A DNA stretch of 64,000 bases from Anisus vortex (taxonomy: Eukaryota > Mollusca > Gastropoda > Planorbidae): assembly GCA_949126835.1 (NCBI GenBank), contig OX421497.1:47113715-47177714 (forward strand). The letters are read 5' to 3'. A program made the translations under genes and the position numbers. The notes under the pieces were generated by a model. It saw only the letters and a list, made by a program, of their open reading frames with translations. It had not been told where the DNA came from and made no database searches. Position 1 is the first letter of the stretch; every line of letters begins with the position of its first letter. Below, piece by piece: positions 27,256 through 40,200 of the stretch.

Positions 27256-28560
27256 TTACTTTTTTAACTATACAATAATGCAAAAAAAAAGATTTTTTAA
27301 ACTTGATAAGCTAAGATACTGTATATCAATATCCAACTGACAAAAATATTGCGCCAACTTTGTGCATGCATAGAACTTTTTAATACAGTAGTAGATCAAG
27401 TCATTTTTAAAGAAACAAAACATGTTCATCCAGGAATCATAATCAAAATGGAGGTGGCTCTCATTAAATTGAATGTAAGCATCCTTTTCCATGAATTGAT
27501 ATTGTTTATTTTATAGTTCCATGTCAATGGTTTGCTATTGTTTCACTGTTTAGTATGTCCTAAAGCTGTATTAGATATAGATACTGCAATATGTGAATAA
27601 GTTCATACACAAACTGTGCTAGTCAAATACAGATATGTGTCATGTCATTCCAATCATGAGTTTGTCTTCATTCACTTCATATGTGCAATATCATCATAAG
27701 TGTCTGCAGGCATTTAAAAAAAATGCAAAACTATAGATACAAACAATAATACAATGTACAGTAGCGGTTTTAAATTATAGGATAAACATAGGCAGATGTT
27801 TATACTTGTCAGCAAATTTAATTTTATAGTAATCTAACTTGTTGTATCTGGCGTGAAACAAACAGTCTGCATGTTAAATTATACCAGTAATTTGACCTCT
27901 AAGAGCTTTAAGCTTTTAAAAAACAAATAAACTTGCTAGAAAATATCTATCCCATTTATTCATAGAGTTGAAACCCCTCTTTCTAAGCAACCCATGTCAG
28001 TGTCAGGTATTTTTTAGTGAAAATCTTAACAAGAACAGTAACTGAGTACAGGTAACTTGAGTGTTTATTGCTGTTCTTTTTTTTTTTAGAGCATCAACAA
28101 TATGTCAATGTGCTGATAATGTACATTTAATTGGTCTCATTCAGTTTAAATGTACAGAAGGAATTACATTTGTTAAAAAGAAAACCCTGATAAAATATGA
28201 AACACTAAGTAAAATAAATCAAAGTTATCTTCCCCTTTACCATCAAGTCTTAATTAAATTCCCTAATTTATGATAATTTATTCTGAACATTGACACTCCT
28301 TGAAGACAGTGAACAAATATACAGCAGGGGAGATCATTTACATTGTTAATAGCTTTTGTTATGCTTGTTAAAACAATCTCCCCCACATACCACCCTCCCT
28401 TGGTATTACAAAAAAAGATAGAAGGTGATATATAATAACTTTTAATTAGATACATAAAATTTCTTACCAAGCTAGACTTAAAATGAAATTTGCTTGACCG
28501 GTAAATCTGTAGGATCATGTATAATGTCTTTAGTACCGGTAGTTGTATCTACAATTAAAT
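27256..28560. other. AT-rich intergenic DNA
   Basis: Nothing beyond short chance ORFs, T/A runs and two TACCGGTA-like palindromes near 28500-28540. Confidence 0.4.
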
Positions 28561-28564
28561 TCAA

Positions 28565-28850
28565 TTTGATCTATAGGTCAAGTAAAGCAGCATTCACAAA
28601 ATTTTCTGTTATCTTATAAGTTTACAGACGTTCCTTCTAGATAGAAGATTGTTACGTCCACTAGGCCCAAAACTCCTGCAGGGCAACAGGGATTCGTCGG
28701 TGGCAGGGATAGAACCCGCGACGTGTCAGTTGGTTTTTTGGTTGACAGTCCAGTGATCTAGCTGCTGGACCAGCCGGCTTCACTGTTACTATGGCATACA
28801 AGGGGATGTGTGGCCGGCACAATGTCCAGCCGCCTTATTTATCCACAATT
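28565..28850 (-). mobile_element. SINE family 2 interrupted by a family 1 SINE
   Basis: Family-2 body occupies 28565-28612 (AAAGCAGCATTCAC) and resumes at 28781-28850 (GGCATACAAGGGGATGTGTG, GCACAATGTCCAGC). The two halves join as one family-2 SINE when the intervening 168 bp are ignored. CTGTTAtC and CTGTTAcT flank the insert as a probable TSD. Confidence 0.75.
28613..28780 (-). mobile_element. SINE family 1 inserted in SINE family 2
   Basis: The complement reads from GCCGGCTGGTCCAGCAGCTA through GGGTTCTATCCCTGCCACCG to the tail CTTCTATCTAGAAGGAACGT and CTGTAAACTTATAAG. Head and tail are both present. Confidence 0.85.
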
Positions 28851-29860
28851 TCAATCATACTATGACTATGAGCACCCAAATGGAACTGCTGTTTTTATTA
28901 CTGCTTTCACTTAACACCTTGTACTGAGTGAATCTCAAAACATCAAACTGTTAAAGGTCACGACTCAAATAGTAGGTTATTTTAACTAAACATTAAATGA
29001 ATTGTTTAGTTACAATTAAAAATCAATTATTTGTGTTTCTATCAGTTTAAATTTTATTTCTTTTTGGGTTTTGAAAACAGTGTTTTTATAAGCAATTAGA
29101 CTGTTACAATAGACAGGGGCGAAGCCAGACATTTTTTCCAAAGGGGCTGAACTTTCGCGTGACAAACATTTACCTAATTTTTAGCGAATTTAGTATATAT
29201 TTTTCTTTTAATCTGTTGAAAAAGATTTTTTTTTTAATTCCGGGGGGGGGGGGGGGGGGGGGGGGGGTAGCATATTTAAGGTAGAATATTTTCAACCACT
29301 TCCTGTTTGTTCTGACTAATGATGTTTGGCAAGAATCAAAATGAAACTCACTAATCTACACAACTTTCAGGCAATTATTGATCTATTTTTTCTACATCAT
29401 TGCTCTCTTTACCTTTGTATTAACTTTGTGTTAGGATAAAACCATTACAATATATTAATATTACAATTGAGACCAATGCTAAAGTTCTATCCATAAACCA
29501 AAACATTTAATGTAAAGTTTCAACAACAAGACAGTATTTATTACTCTAAATGATTTAATATTTTTTAATGTTTTTTGCAAAGCCAGCGCCAATGTTAACA
29601 TCATGAAAGAAAAGTGTTAAGAACAAACATCTTTTCTAGGCTTATTTACAAATAGATTATTTAAAAAAAAAAAGAATAAAAGAAAAACAGTCCTCCATTT
29701 AAAGAGGGACAAAATGTCAGTGATTTATATAACACATGTACAAGTGTACAATCCAATACATAGGGCAGTGACAACAAATAGTACAACTAGAACTGTGATA
29801 GTGTCATTATTTCATGGTCTTTAACTTATATACAGTAACATCAAGAGAAATACATAGCCA
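28851..29860. other. Intergenic DNA downstream of the protease gene
   Basis: No gene. At 29115 a sequence CAGGGGCGAAGCCAG resembles a hAT-type end, but no partner end was found. A poly-G run follows at 29241-29267. Confidence 0.35.
29241..29267 (+). repeat. Poly-G run
   Basis: About 27 consecutive G residues in an otherwise AT-rich region; the exact length may be uncertain in the assembly. Confidence 0.9.
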
Positions 29861-29884
29861 CAGTAGTAGTGTATAGTGAATACA

Positions 29885-30355
29885 CAGAGGTAACACAACT
29901 ACAGGTACACATTGATAACATACCAACACATAGAATAACACAACTACAGGTACACATTGATAACATACCAACACATGGAATAACACTACTACAGGTACAC
30001 ATTGATAACATACCAACACATGGAATAACACAACTACAGGTACACATTGATAACATAACACATAAAAGTAACACAACTGCAGGTACACATTGATAACATA
30101 CCAACACATAGAATAACACTACTACAGGTACACATTGATAACATACCAAGTCATGGAATAACACTACTACAGGTACACATTGATAACATACCAACACATG
30201 GAATAACACAACTACAGGTACACATTGATAACATACCAACACATAGAATAACACAACAACAGGTACACATTGATAAATATCAAACACATCGAAGTAACAA
30301 AATCACAGGTACACAATGATAACATACCAACACATAGAAAAAAGAACACAACCAA
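29885..30355. repeat. 45-bp minisatellite, about 10 copies
   Basis: Unit ACACAACTACAGGTACACAT TGATAACATACCAACACATG GAATA with small variants. The length is a multiple of three, so long chance ORFs appear on both strands. It lies about 1 kb beyond the protease stop codon. Confidence 0.9.
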
Positions 30356-31262
30356 AGGTACTGGTACACATTCATAAATAATAATCCCACAGACGACCAA
30401 ATGTAGATTTAGAAAATAACAACTATAAATAAAAATATTGGAGCCAATTTATAAATTTTAAATATAAATTTTAAAAGCCAAATAAAAAAAATGAAAAGTT
30501 GACAGAAACTATTAAATATTTTTTTTGGGTTAAGTAGAAAAATGTATTGTACCGGGTACATGCACTTGAAAACAAACAAGAATATAATCTTGGAATTAAA
30601 TTTTAAAAAAAGCAGGGAGTCACAAACCTGTGAGAATACAGTGATGGACAGCTGTACAAAGTACAGTGACTGAAAACTGTACTAAGCTACAGCAGTACAG
30701 TGACTGACAGCCATACCTAGCTGTATATGTATATAATATATATATATATGTATAATGACTTGACAGCCATATCAATCTGTGATTGTAAACTGCTACAGAC
30801 ATCAGTGAGATCCAGTCAGTCCAGTTATCCACGACATCAATGTGTTGACTCCAAGTGCGCCCCCCCCCCCCTACCACCCCACCCGTAATGGAGGGCACCA
30901 CGTTTCTAAAATATTTGTAGAAGATAATTAGTGGTGACAATGTATTGATTGACATTTTTATGATTATCACAAGTTTACGTTTGGGTAACGGACGTGCTTT
31001 GAACAAATAGAACTGCTGGTTACTGAACAAATTTACTGATGACTTTATACATAAATGCTTGAAATGTAGTCCACATTAAATATAATACAAATATCACCTT
31101 GACACCTGAGATTTGTGATTGTTTTAAAAAAAATATCAATAACATAGTCACACAAAATTCTCTGCAGGGTTTGGTTCCAGTGGAACATTTCATTTCTGAG
31201 TAAATCGAAACCCTGGCATCTGTTGACAAGTGAGTTCACAGTTTTGATTGAAGAATCGGCTT

Positions 31263-31268
31263 TTTATT
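31263..31268 (-). terminator. Candidate polyadenylation signal of the protease gene
   Basis: Minus-strand AATAAA about 15 bases after the TGA/TAA stop region of the last exon. If used, the 3'UTR is very short. Confidence 0.4.
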
Positions 31269-31283
31269 AGAAAAGGAACATGT

Positions 31284-34200
31284 TCAAGAAAATATTTTGG
31301 ACTCCTCGTTTACTGGATTTTCTGTTTGTTCGATGGAATTTTTCTGTAAGTTACAGCCTTCATATGTCACAGTCTGCTTTTCTCGTGCGCCGAACTCACT
31401 TTCACCATGATCACCTCCCTTGTCCAGCAGGAAGTTGTCCAGAGAATGCTGGGGCAGGAGTGCATTCTGGTCACTGCTGGCATCTCCGGACATGGAGGAG
31501 TTGGAGCACTCGTCCTCCCTGTTGTTCACTTGCATGTTCTCCTCCGACCTGGGAGGAATCCTCATGGGCGGCTCCCGCGGTGTTGTGTCGTACTTGATGT
31601 CAAATATCCTGGGATCGCCTCGCTCCATTTGGTAACTTTTGTGTAATTTTATGATAAGCTCGTGGATGTCCTTGCGTTTGTTCAATACCTTGTCTTCAGG
31701 GAACCAGTTCTGCAAACCCTTCATCGGGATCTGGAAATCTCCAATGGGATCCTGTGAAAGCAAGAGAAAGAAACTGCCAATTAAATATACAAAATACTCC
31801 CAACTCCCAGTAAATTTTTACATTGAGAATTAATTTCAATTTTTGTTTTCTTTTAAAGGCTATAAGGTGATTTACCTAGTAACTATCAGAATGGACTCAT
31901 TAAAGTAACTATCAGAATGGACTCATTAAAGTAACTATCAGAATGGACTCATTAAAGTAACTATCAGAATGGACTCATTAAAGTAACTATCAGAATGGAC
32001 TCATTAAAGTAACTATCAGAATGGACTCATTAAAGTAACTATCAGAATGGACTCATTAAAGTAACTATCAGAATGGACTCATTAAAGTAACTATCAGAAT
32101 GGACTCATTAAAGTAACTATCAGAATGGACTCATTAAAGTAACTATCAGAATGGACTCATTAAAGTAACTATCAGAATGGACTCATTAAAGTAACTATCA
32201 GAATGGACTCATTAAAGTAACTATCAGAATGGACTCATTAAAGTAACTATCAGAATGGACTCATTAAAGTAACTATCAGAATGGACTCATTAAAGTAACT
32301 ATCAGAATGGACTCATTAAAGTAACTATCAGAATGGACTCATTAAAGTAACTATCAGAATGGACTCATTAAAGTAACTATCAGAATGGACTCATTAAAGT
32401 AACTATCAGAATGGACTCATTAAAGTAACTATCAGAATGGACTCATTAAAGTAACTATCAGAATGGACTCATTAAAGTAACTATCAGAATGGACTCATTA
32501 AAGTAACTATCAGAATGGACTCATTAAAGTAACTATCAGAATGGACTCATTAAAGTAACTATCAGAATGGACTCATTAAAGTAACTATCAGAATGGACTC
32601 ATTAAAGTAACTATCAGAATGGACTCATTAAAGTAACTATCAGAATGGACTCATTAAAGTAACTATCAGAATGGACTCATTAAAGTAACTATCAGAATGG
32701 ACTCATTAAAGTAACTATCAGAATGGACTCATTAAAGTAACTATCAGAATGGACTCATTAAAGTAACTATCAGAATGGACTCATTAAAGAGGATAAAAAA
32801 CAACAACTTCAAAAACACAAAACTTAATAGGTTTCCCACAAGATCTATTTCAGGCTACTTAACCCACCAACTGTGTTATGATTCTGTATCTATTTCTGGC
32901 TACTTAACCCACCAACTGTGTTATGATTCTGTATCTATTTCTGGCTACTTAACCCACCAACTGTGTTATGATTCTGCATCTATTTCAGGCTACTTAACCC
33001 ACCAACTGTGTTATGATTCTGTATCTATTTCTGGCTACTTAACCCACCAAATGTGTTATGATTCTGTATCTATTTCTGGCTACTTAACCCACCAACTGTG
33101 TTATGATTCTGTATCTATTTCTGGCTACTTAACCCACCAACTGTGTTATGATTCTGCATCTATTTCTGGCTACTTAACCCACCAACTGTGTTATGATTCT
33201 GTATCTATTTCTGGCTACTTAACCCACCAACTGTGTTATGATTCTGTATCTATTTCTGGCTACTTAACCCACCAACTGTGTTATGATTCTGTATCTATTT
33301 CTGGCTACTTAACCCACCAACTGTGTTATGATTCTGTATCTATTTCTGGCTACTTAACCCACCAACTGTGTTATGATTCTGTATCTATTTCTGGCTACTT
33401 AACCCACCAACTGTGTTATGATTCTGTATCTATTTCTGGCTACTTAACCCACCAACTGTGTTATGATTCTGTATCTATTTCAGGCTACTTAACCCACCAA
33501 CTGTGTTATGATTCTGTATCTATTTCTGGCTACTTAACCCACCAACTGTGTTATGATTCTGTATCTATTTCTGGCTACTTAACCCACCAACTGTGTTATG
33601 ATTCTGTATCTATTTCTGGCTACTTAACCCACCAACTGTGTTATGATTCTGTATCTATTTCTGGCTACTTAACCCACCAACTGTGTTATGATTCTGTATC
33701 TATTTCTGGCTACTTAACCCACCAACTGTGTTATGATTCTGTATCTATTTTTGGCTACTTAACCCACCAACTGTGTTATGATTCTGTATCTATTTCTGGC
33801 TACTTAACCCACCAACTGTGTTATGATTCTGTATCTATTTCTGGCTACTTAACCCACCAACTGTGTTATGATTCTGTAGTGTGCAGGACTTTTACAGCTT
33901 TTTGGGTACCTTTGAAAAATTTATTATTGACATGCTAATACTATTGCTAGACCCCATAAAGTACCGGTATATATTATTTTAAAGTAGAGTGAATGGGGAC
34001 TAACAAACTATTTTGATTTTTTTTTTAAAGTATTTGACCATGGCCTTTCAAATACAGTAAACTCCATTTTTTAAATGGCACATTATTAAAATTCTTATTG
34101 AATATAAAGGCTATAGCTACTTCCATTTCACTAAAATGACTAGCGCAAATTAGTTCAAAACCTTCATTGTAAAAATAAATCAAAGTTATCAAAATTGTGC

Positions 34201-37200
34201 GTTTAGTGAGGGAAGGAAAGGGAAATGATTAAATGAAATGAGATTGAATATTTAGAATCCAGAACAAGTTGCTCAAATTATTATTTTGTTTGAGGAATTA
34301 AACCATGGAATATATAAATAAACACTTCCATGGAATTTTTAGCTAAACATTTGTAAATGAAGAAACACAGGAGGGGGGGATAACTCATTGTTCTTTAAAA
34401 AAGGGAAAAAGTGGAACACTCACAATTAAATATCATGTAAAAATATAAATTAACCATCTCAAAGACTATAAAGAACATCTAGACTGTTTGCTTACCTCAA
34501 AGAAACTCTGGACATATTGTAAGAGATATACACCACAGTCGCTGTAATTACTCTGCTGAGGGACTCGAGGGGTGGAGCCGCGCAGAATTTTTGAAATGTT
34601 CCTTGGCTCATGGTTGGCCTTTTTGGCATTCCACTCACACTGAAGATATCTATATTTTAAGAAGATAATCACTTAGTTCAAGTCTGTATGATAATACAGT
34701 TCCTAATCAATTATTGGTATACTATGTGTACAGTACTACAGAACTATGTGTACAGTACTACAGAACTATGTGTACAGTACTACAGAACTATGTGTACAGT
34801 ACTACAAAACTATGTGTACAGTACTACAGAACTATGTGTACAATACTACAGAACTATGTGTACAGTACTACAGAACTATGTGTACAGTACTACAGAACTA
34901 TGTGTACAGTACTACAGAACTATGTGTACAGTACTACAGAACTATGTGTACAGTACTACAGAACTATGTGTACAGTACTACAGAACTATGTGTACAGTAC
35001 TACAGAACTATGTGTACAGTACTACAGAACTATGTGTACAGTACTACAGAACTATGTGTACAGTACTACAGAACTATGTGTACAGTACTACAGAACTATG
35101 TGTACAGTACTACAGAACTATGTGTACAGTACTATAGAACTAAATCTAGATAAACTCGTGATTAAAATGAAAAGATTTAAAGTGTCCATGGGAGACAATG
35201 TACTTACTCTCTTAACATTTTCACATTTGGTGCTCTACTGGGCCCTGCCAGGGAGTCAAACATCAATATACACGGCCTAGATAGAACAAAGTAAGACAAA
35301 ACAGAATTACAAAGGAGCACATTTTATTTAGCAATGACATTTTATATACAAGACAATTTTTTGTTTAATTTGCAGAATCAATAATTGACTGATAATAGGA
35401 TTTGACAGATGACACAGCTCTACAGTGACAATAACATCTGACAGATGACAATAGGCTACAGTGACAATAACATCTGACAGATGACAATAGGCTACAGTGA
35501 CAATATTATCTGACAGATGATATTGACCTACAGTGACAATAACATCTGACAAATGACAATAGGCTACAGTGACAATAACATCTGACAGATGACAATAGGC
35601 TACAGTGACAATAACATCTGACAGATGACAATAGGTTACAGTGACAATAACATGTGACATATGACAATAGGCTACAGTGACAATAACATCTGACAAATGA
35701 CACAGCTCTACAGTGACTGTAGTGACAATAACATGTGACAAAAGGTGACAACTTACTGTTTGATCCCTTCACATTTCACATCACTAGTACTGCCAGGATC
35801 CAAGTGTCGACCTAAAATTGACTGTGGATAACGACACACATAATAAATGTTTCCAATCACATGACAGGAAAAAAAACAACTGGTGGATGTATCTATCTAA
35901 TCAAGAGAAAACATCTGGACGTATAAAGACATTTCTGAGAACACTGACTTTATTATTTGATTATCCACACATAAACAGTTTGATAACAAAAATTAAACTA
36001 TCAGCTGGAAATGTAAATCTTTAACCCTTCCCCCCTTGCAGTTGCCAATTACTGGATGTTTCACTTCTGATCCCATTGCCAGTTTTTAAATGCCTTTTAT
36101 AAACTTTCAAAACTCTGACCAAAGAGAGTGATAGTGACGCTATTTGTACACATTTGTTTGGTATTTTTAGAATAATCAATCAAATTTGAGCGAATTATTG
36201 AAAATAGCGCATTTTTAGCGCTAATTCTACAAAAATAGATGGCATTTCTGAAATATTTAGAGAAGCATTAGGCTAGGCTGATGAGGGAAAGGTTTTATTA
36301 TTTCGATAATGCAAAGATAATAGAGTTATTTTAAGCATTGTAGTAGTTTAATTGGCTTTGAATAGGAGGGTTTGAGTCCAAAACAATGATTTCAAAATTC
36401 CATGACAAACTATTGGAACCAATCAACATAGGCTTAGCAATTTATTTTCTTTTTTTTTTTTATTACTGTATATACTCGCATATAAGTTGCACCTGTGGAT
36501 AAGTCGCATCCCTAGTTGAAGATTATTTTTCTTAAATGTTGTCATTGACCCGCGTATTAGTCACACCCTGACTTTCAGGGGTTACACTGTCTTTTAACTT
36601 CTCAAAAATGCATAGGCCTACCTTTTAAATATCAAAGTTACTAAATATTCACCCTTATTTGAAAGCTTTCCTTAAAAATGGTTTCAATAATCAAATAAAG
36701 GCAGCGCTTCATTTATTTTAAACAACAACCTATCAATACAGCCATTAGTCATATGAGAAAGTAAGGTAGCCTATCTGTTTCTTCATTTAAGTCCCCGTCC
36801 TTACTCAAGTTTCTATCCCTATAGTCACACTATGGTGGGCCAACAGGAAAAAATCTTCTGAAGTGTGGTTTTCTTGACTGGTGTCTACACTGAACGGAGC
36901 CGGTATTGATGAGCGCTATACACATGTCCTAATTACCATTAACATTGTTTGTAATGATTTCAAACGCCACTGTGTAGCCGACAATAAGCTTTTTTTTAAA
37001 ACTATTACATGCAGCTAATGACAAATGAAACACACCATTGTCATTTTACGCATTATTTCTATATAGATTTGAAAAAAAAATTCCTGTGTCGATCGGCCGA
37101 TCATTGTTCTGGAAACATTGCTTAGACTTGGTGCAGTTTTCTCGGAATGCTAAACACTGCCTTATTTGTAGACTATATAGCCTATAGGCCTAGGCCATAG

Positions 37201-40200
37201 GTCCTAAATAAAACGCATCTTAAGCTACTAGTCTACAAGCTTATACCTACATTATAGGCCTAGATGGGTTTTCATACAATTACGATTCTTTCCATACTCT
37301 AATTTGCGTTCAATAGGCCTACGAAAAATGCCGCTTTAAGCTTACGCTACGTTTCGGCAATACAAAAGTTCAAAAGAAAAGAAAGTGGGGAGGGGGGTCT
37401 GAAAAACCTAAAATAATTGTCAATTTCAATTTCCGTTATAGAAAGATAGTAAATTTACACCTACGAAAGTTTTCTTAATGTAAAATGTAGCCCTACGCAT
37501 ATCCTAGTAATTCTATATCACTACAATCAACTATACGGGTTAAGTAGGAAACTTTATGACAGAGTAGTGATGTTTTTTGAACTTTAAAAAAAAAACAGTG
37601 TCGGATGTATAAGTTGCACCCTACTTTTTGTCAAAATTTCCTGTAAAAAAAGTTCGACTTATACACGAGTATATACAGTACTTTATTTTCATCTTTACTG
37701 GTAGAGGTAGAAAGCTATAAGGGGGAAAGGGTTAAGTACATATAAAATTTGTTCTACATTTGTTCTACATTTATTTACTCACTCTGAGAATAGGTTCCTG
37801 AGAGTTGCTCGTGCTTGGAGTCGCTTCCTCCTCTGGCCCCTTAAAGAGTAAACATTTGCAATAATATTATTAAGTATAGAGATGCATGACCATTAAGTAA
37901 CATCAACAAAGATAGAAGTAAAGAGATGTATTACTTACCCCAGTCTCAGCTGAGTCTTCTTCACCAAGGTGAAAAGTATTTGGTACATAACACACAGGCT
38001 CCTGGGCTGCCAAGCTAGGAAAGCAGATGACAGCTAAATACCAATGGGAGCTGAAACATACAATATAAATATTAAAAAATACATACACACACATTTTTGA
38101 GAAACAGGGACAATTATTATACAAATGCCAATTAGTACATTCAGCTTCACAACTTACTGCTCATTAATGGGAACTATTATAAAATCCTTGGTGAATAGAT
38201 CGACTGTCTTTGTCCATTTTTTGACCCGAGCATGTCGCCTCTCTGGTAGACTGAAGTGACAAAAATGAAAACATAAGCAACATTTGACACAAAGAACAGT
38301 TATAAGTAACATTAGACACAAAGAACAGTTATAAGTAACATTTGACACAAAGAACAGTTATAAGTAACATTAGACACAAAGAACAGTTATAAGTAACATT
38401 AGACACAAAGAACAGTTATAAGTAACATTAGACACAAAGAACAGTTATAAGTAAAGTATTCCTGTTACACCAATTTGATCTATAAGGCCGATCAAGTAGC
38501 ATTTTTTATTTCCTTGGCCACACCATACTAGGGGATTGTGTGGCTAGTACAATGCCTAGCTGCCTTTACTTTGCCACAACTAATGTAAGAGCTGGATAGA
38601 CTCAGGGACACCCTCTTCTTCTTCTTCTTCTATTAACCAGTCTGCAGAGCAGTTTGCTCTCTCGCAGTCAATGTCAGACAAACTGGCATTGTTAATCTGG
38701 GTTTTCCTTTGTGGCTTTTTTCAAACCCCGCAGTTCAAGAGAGTTTTTGGTTCTGCACCAAGCACCTGTGAATGGTACTCCGGGATCGGACTACATTAAG
38801 TCAAGGCTAAGTTGTGCTGAGGTGGGGTTGGCCTATGGTCCAATCTCCGCCATCCACAGAGCTCTCCAAATGGTTATGACACTCAGTTGTGCAATTTATA
38901 GTTTTTTTAGATTCTGGGAATACTCTGCTGAATCGTCACATCCTGGATCCAGGCCCCTTCACGACTTTACACCCACCCATCTCCATGATACCAACCCCAG
39001 AGCCCCCCAGCAGGAACCGCACAAAACCTCTATCCAGGGTAGTGCAATCTGGACCTCTGTCGAACAAAGGGGGTACAAGTTTTACGTGCCCAGGTTATAC
39101 CCAATGCACAACCCACTATTAGTCGCTTTTTACGACATGCAAGTGGGACTTAGCAGTGGGGATATTCTTTCACCTGGTCATTTCCAGGACCCCTGACCCC
39201 AATAGGGGTCCTAGCCTCACCTGGATTCAAACCCAGGACAGACAGTATGGTAACTGAGCATGCTCCTAACTAGGCCACCGTGTCCCATGAACAATAAAGT
39301 ACATAAAGTAAGATTATTAAGATACCATACATTCTGTACGTCTACTGTCTGGCTCTATATGTCTTCCCTGAGGTACTGAACTCTCATGAGTACATTTTTT
39401 TTAAGAAATGAATTCTATACAGTGGTACATCGGGTTACAAACGCCTCAGCTTATGAACGATAAAGGTTACAAATAACAATTTAGACAATTTTTTGTTTCA
39501 GGTTACAAACAGTGCCTCAGGTTACAAACGAAGAGAGGCAGATAGGAAAGTTGTTGAACGTTGGAGACAAACAAGCGCTTACAGTACAAAAGGAGACCTT
39601 AGCGCTAGCCTCAGAATAGAAATTTAGGATTAATATTAATGATATACTTATTCTGCGGTGATAGCCTGGTAGGCCTATCCTAGTTTTGCACATGTGCGCA
39701 ACCTCAATTTCATACGCCTTAAGGAAAAGCAATAACAGATTTCTTAGCAGAGGCACTCTGTTTAGTTTTTCTCTTAACCCCATCAATTATGAGTTAGAAG
39801 AACAGTAGTGGTGCTGCTAGGAAGCACAAATTTATAATAGTGGAGGTAAAGAAAGAAACAATTATGTAAATGGCGTTCGTGTGTGTCGCTAATCGATACA
39901 TCATGGGTACACCATCATAATGAACAAACAGTAACTCAAATCAATCCATGCGGATAATTTGAAAGAAAGTTGAAAGTTTTCTCCTAATCTGAATCAATGA
40001 AAAGCAACTTGTATTTTATTTGGCTATTTTCTTGCTCTTTATTTCATACGTAATGTAGGCCTACACATATTCTTTGCCTTTTGTTGGGTAAACGACTGGA
40101 TGTTGATAAAAGCAAAATTTTTTTTTTTTCATCTTGGAATGGATTGAGTTTATTGCATTGATTGAAATGTTTCATCTTGGAATGGATTGAGTTTATTGCA

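Noticed and set aside
29115..29280. hAT-like MITE starting CAGGGGCGAAGCCAG
   Set aside because: No complementary end or TSD found; the sequence runs into a poly-G tract.
29807..30400. Cys/Val-rich 100-148-codon ORFs, superficially like a secreted Cys-rich protein
   Set aside because: They are 45-bp minisatellite translations, open on both strands.
32775..33938. 387-codon plus-strand ORF of 15-residue repeats
   Set aside because: It is entirely a 45-bp minisatellite whose length is a multiple of three; it lies antisense in an intron and has no start context, domain or splice support.
34688..35280. 135-188-codon ORFs of [15 protein letters not shown] repeats
   Set aside because: Three overlapping frames of one 22-bp minisatellite in intron 23.
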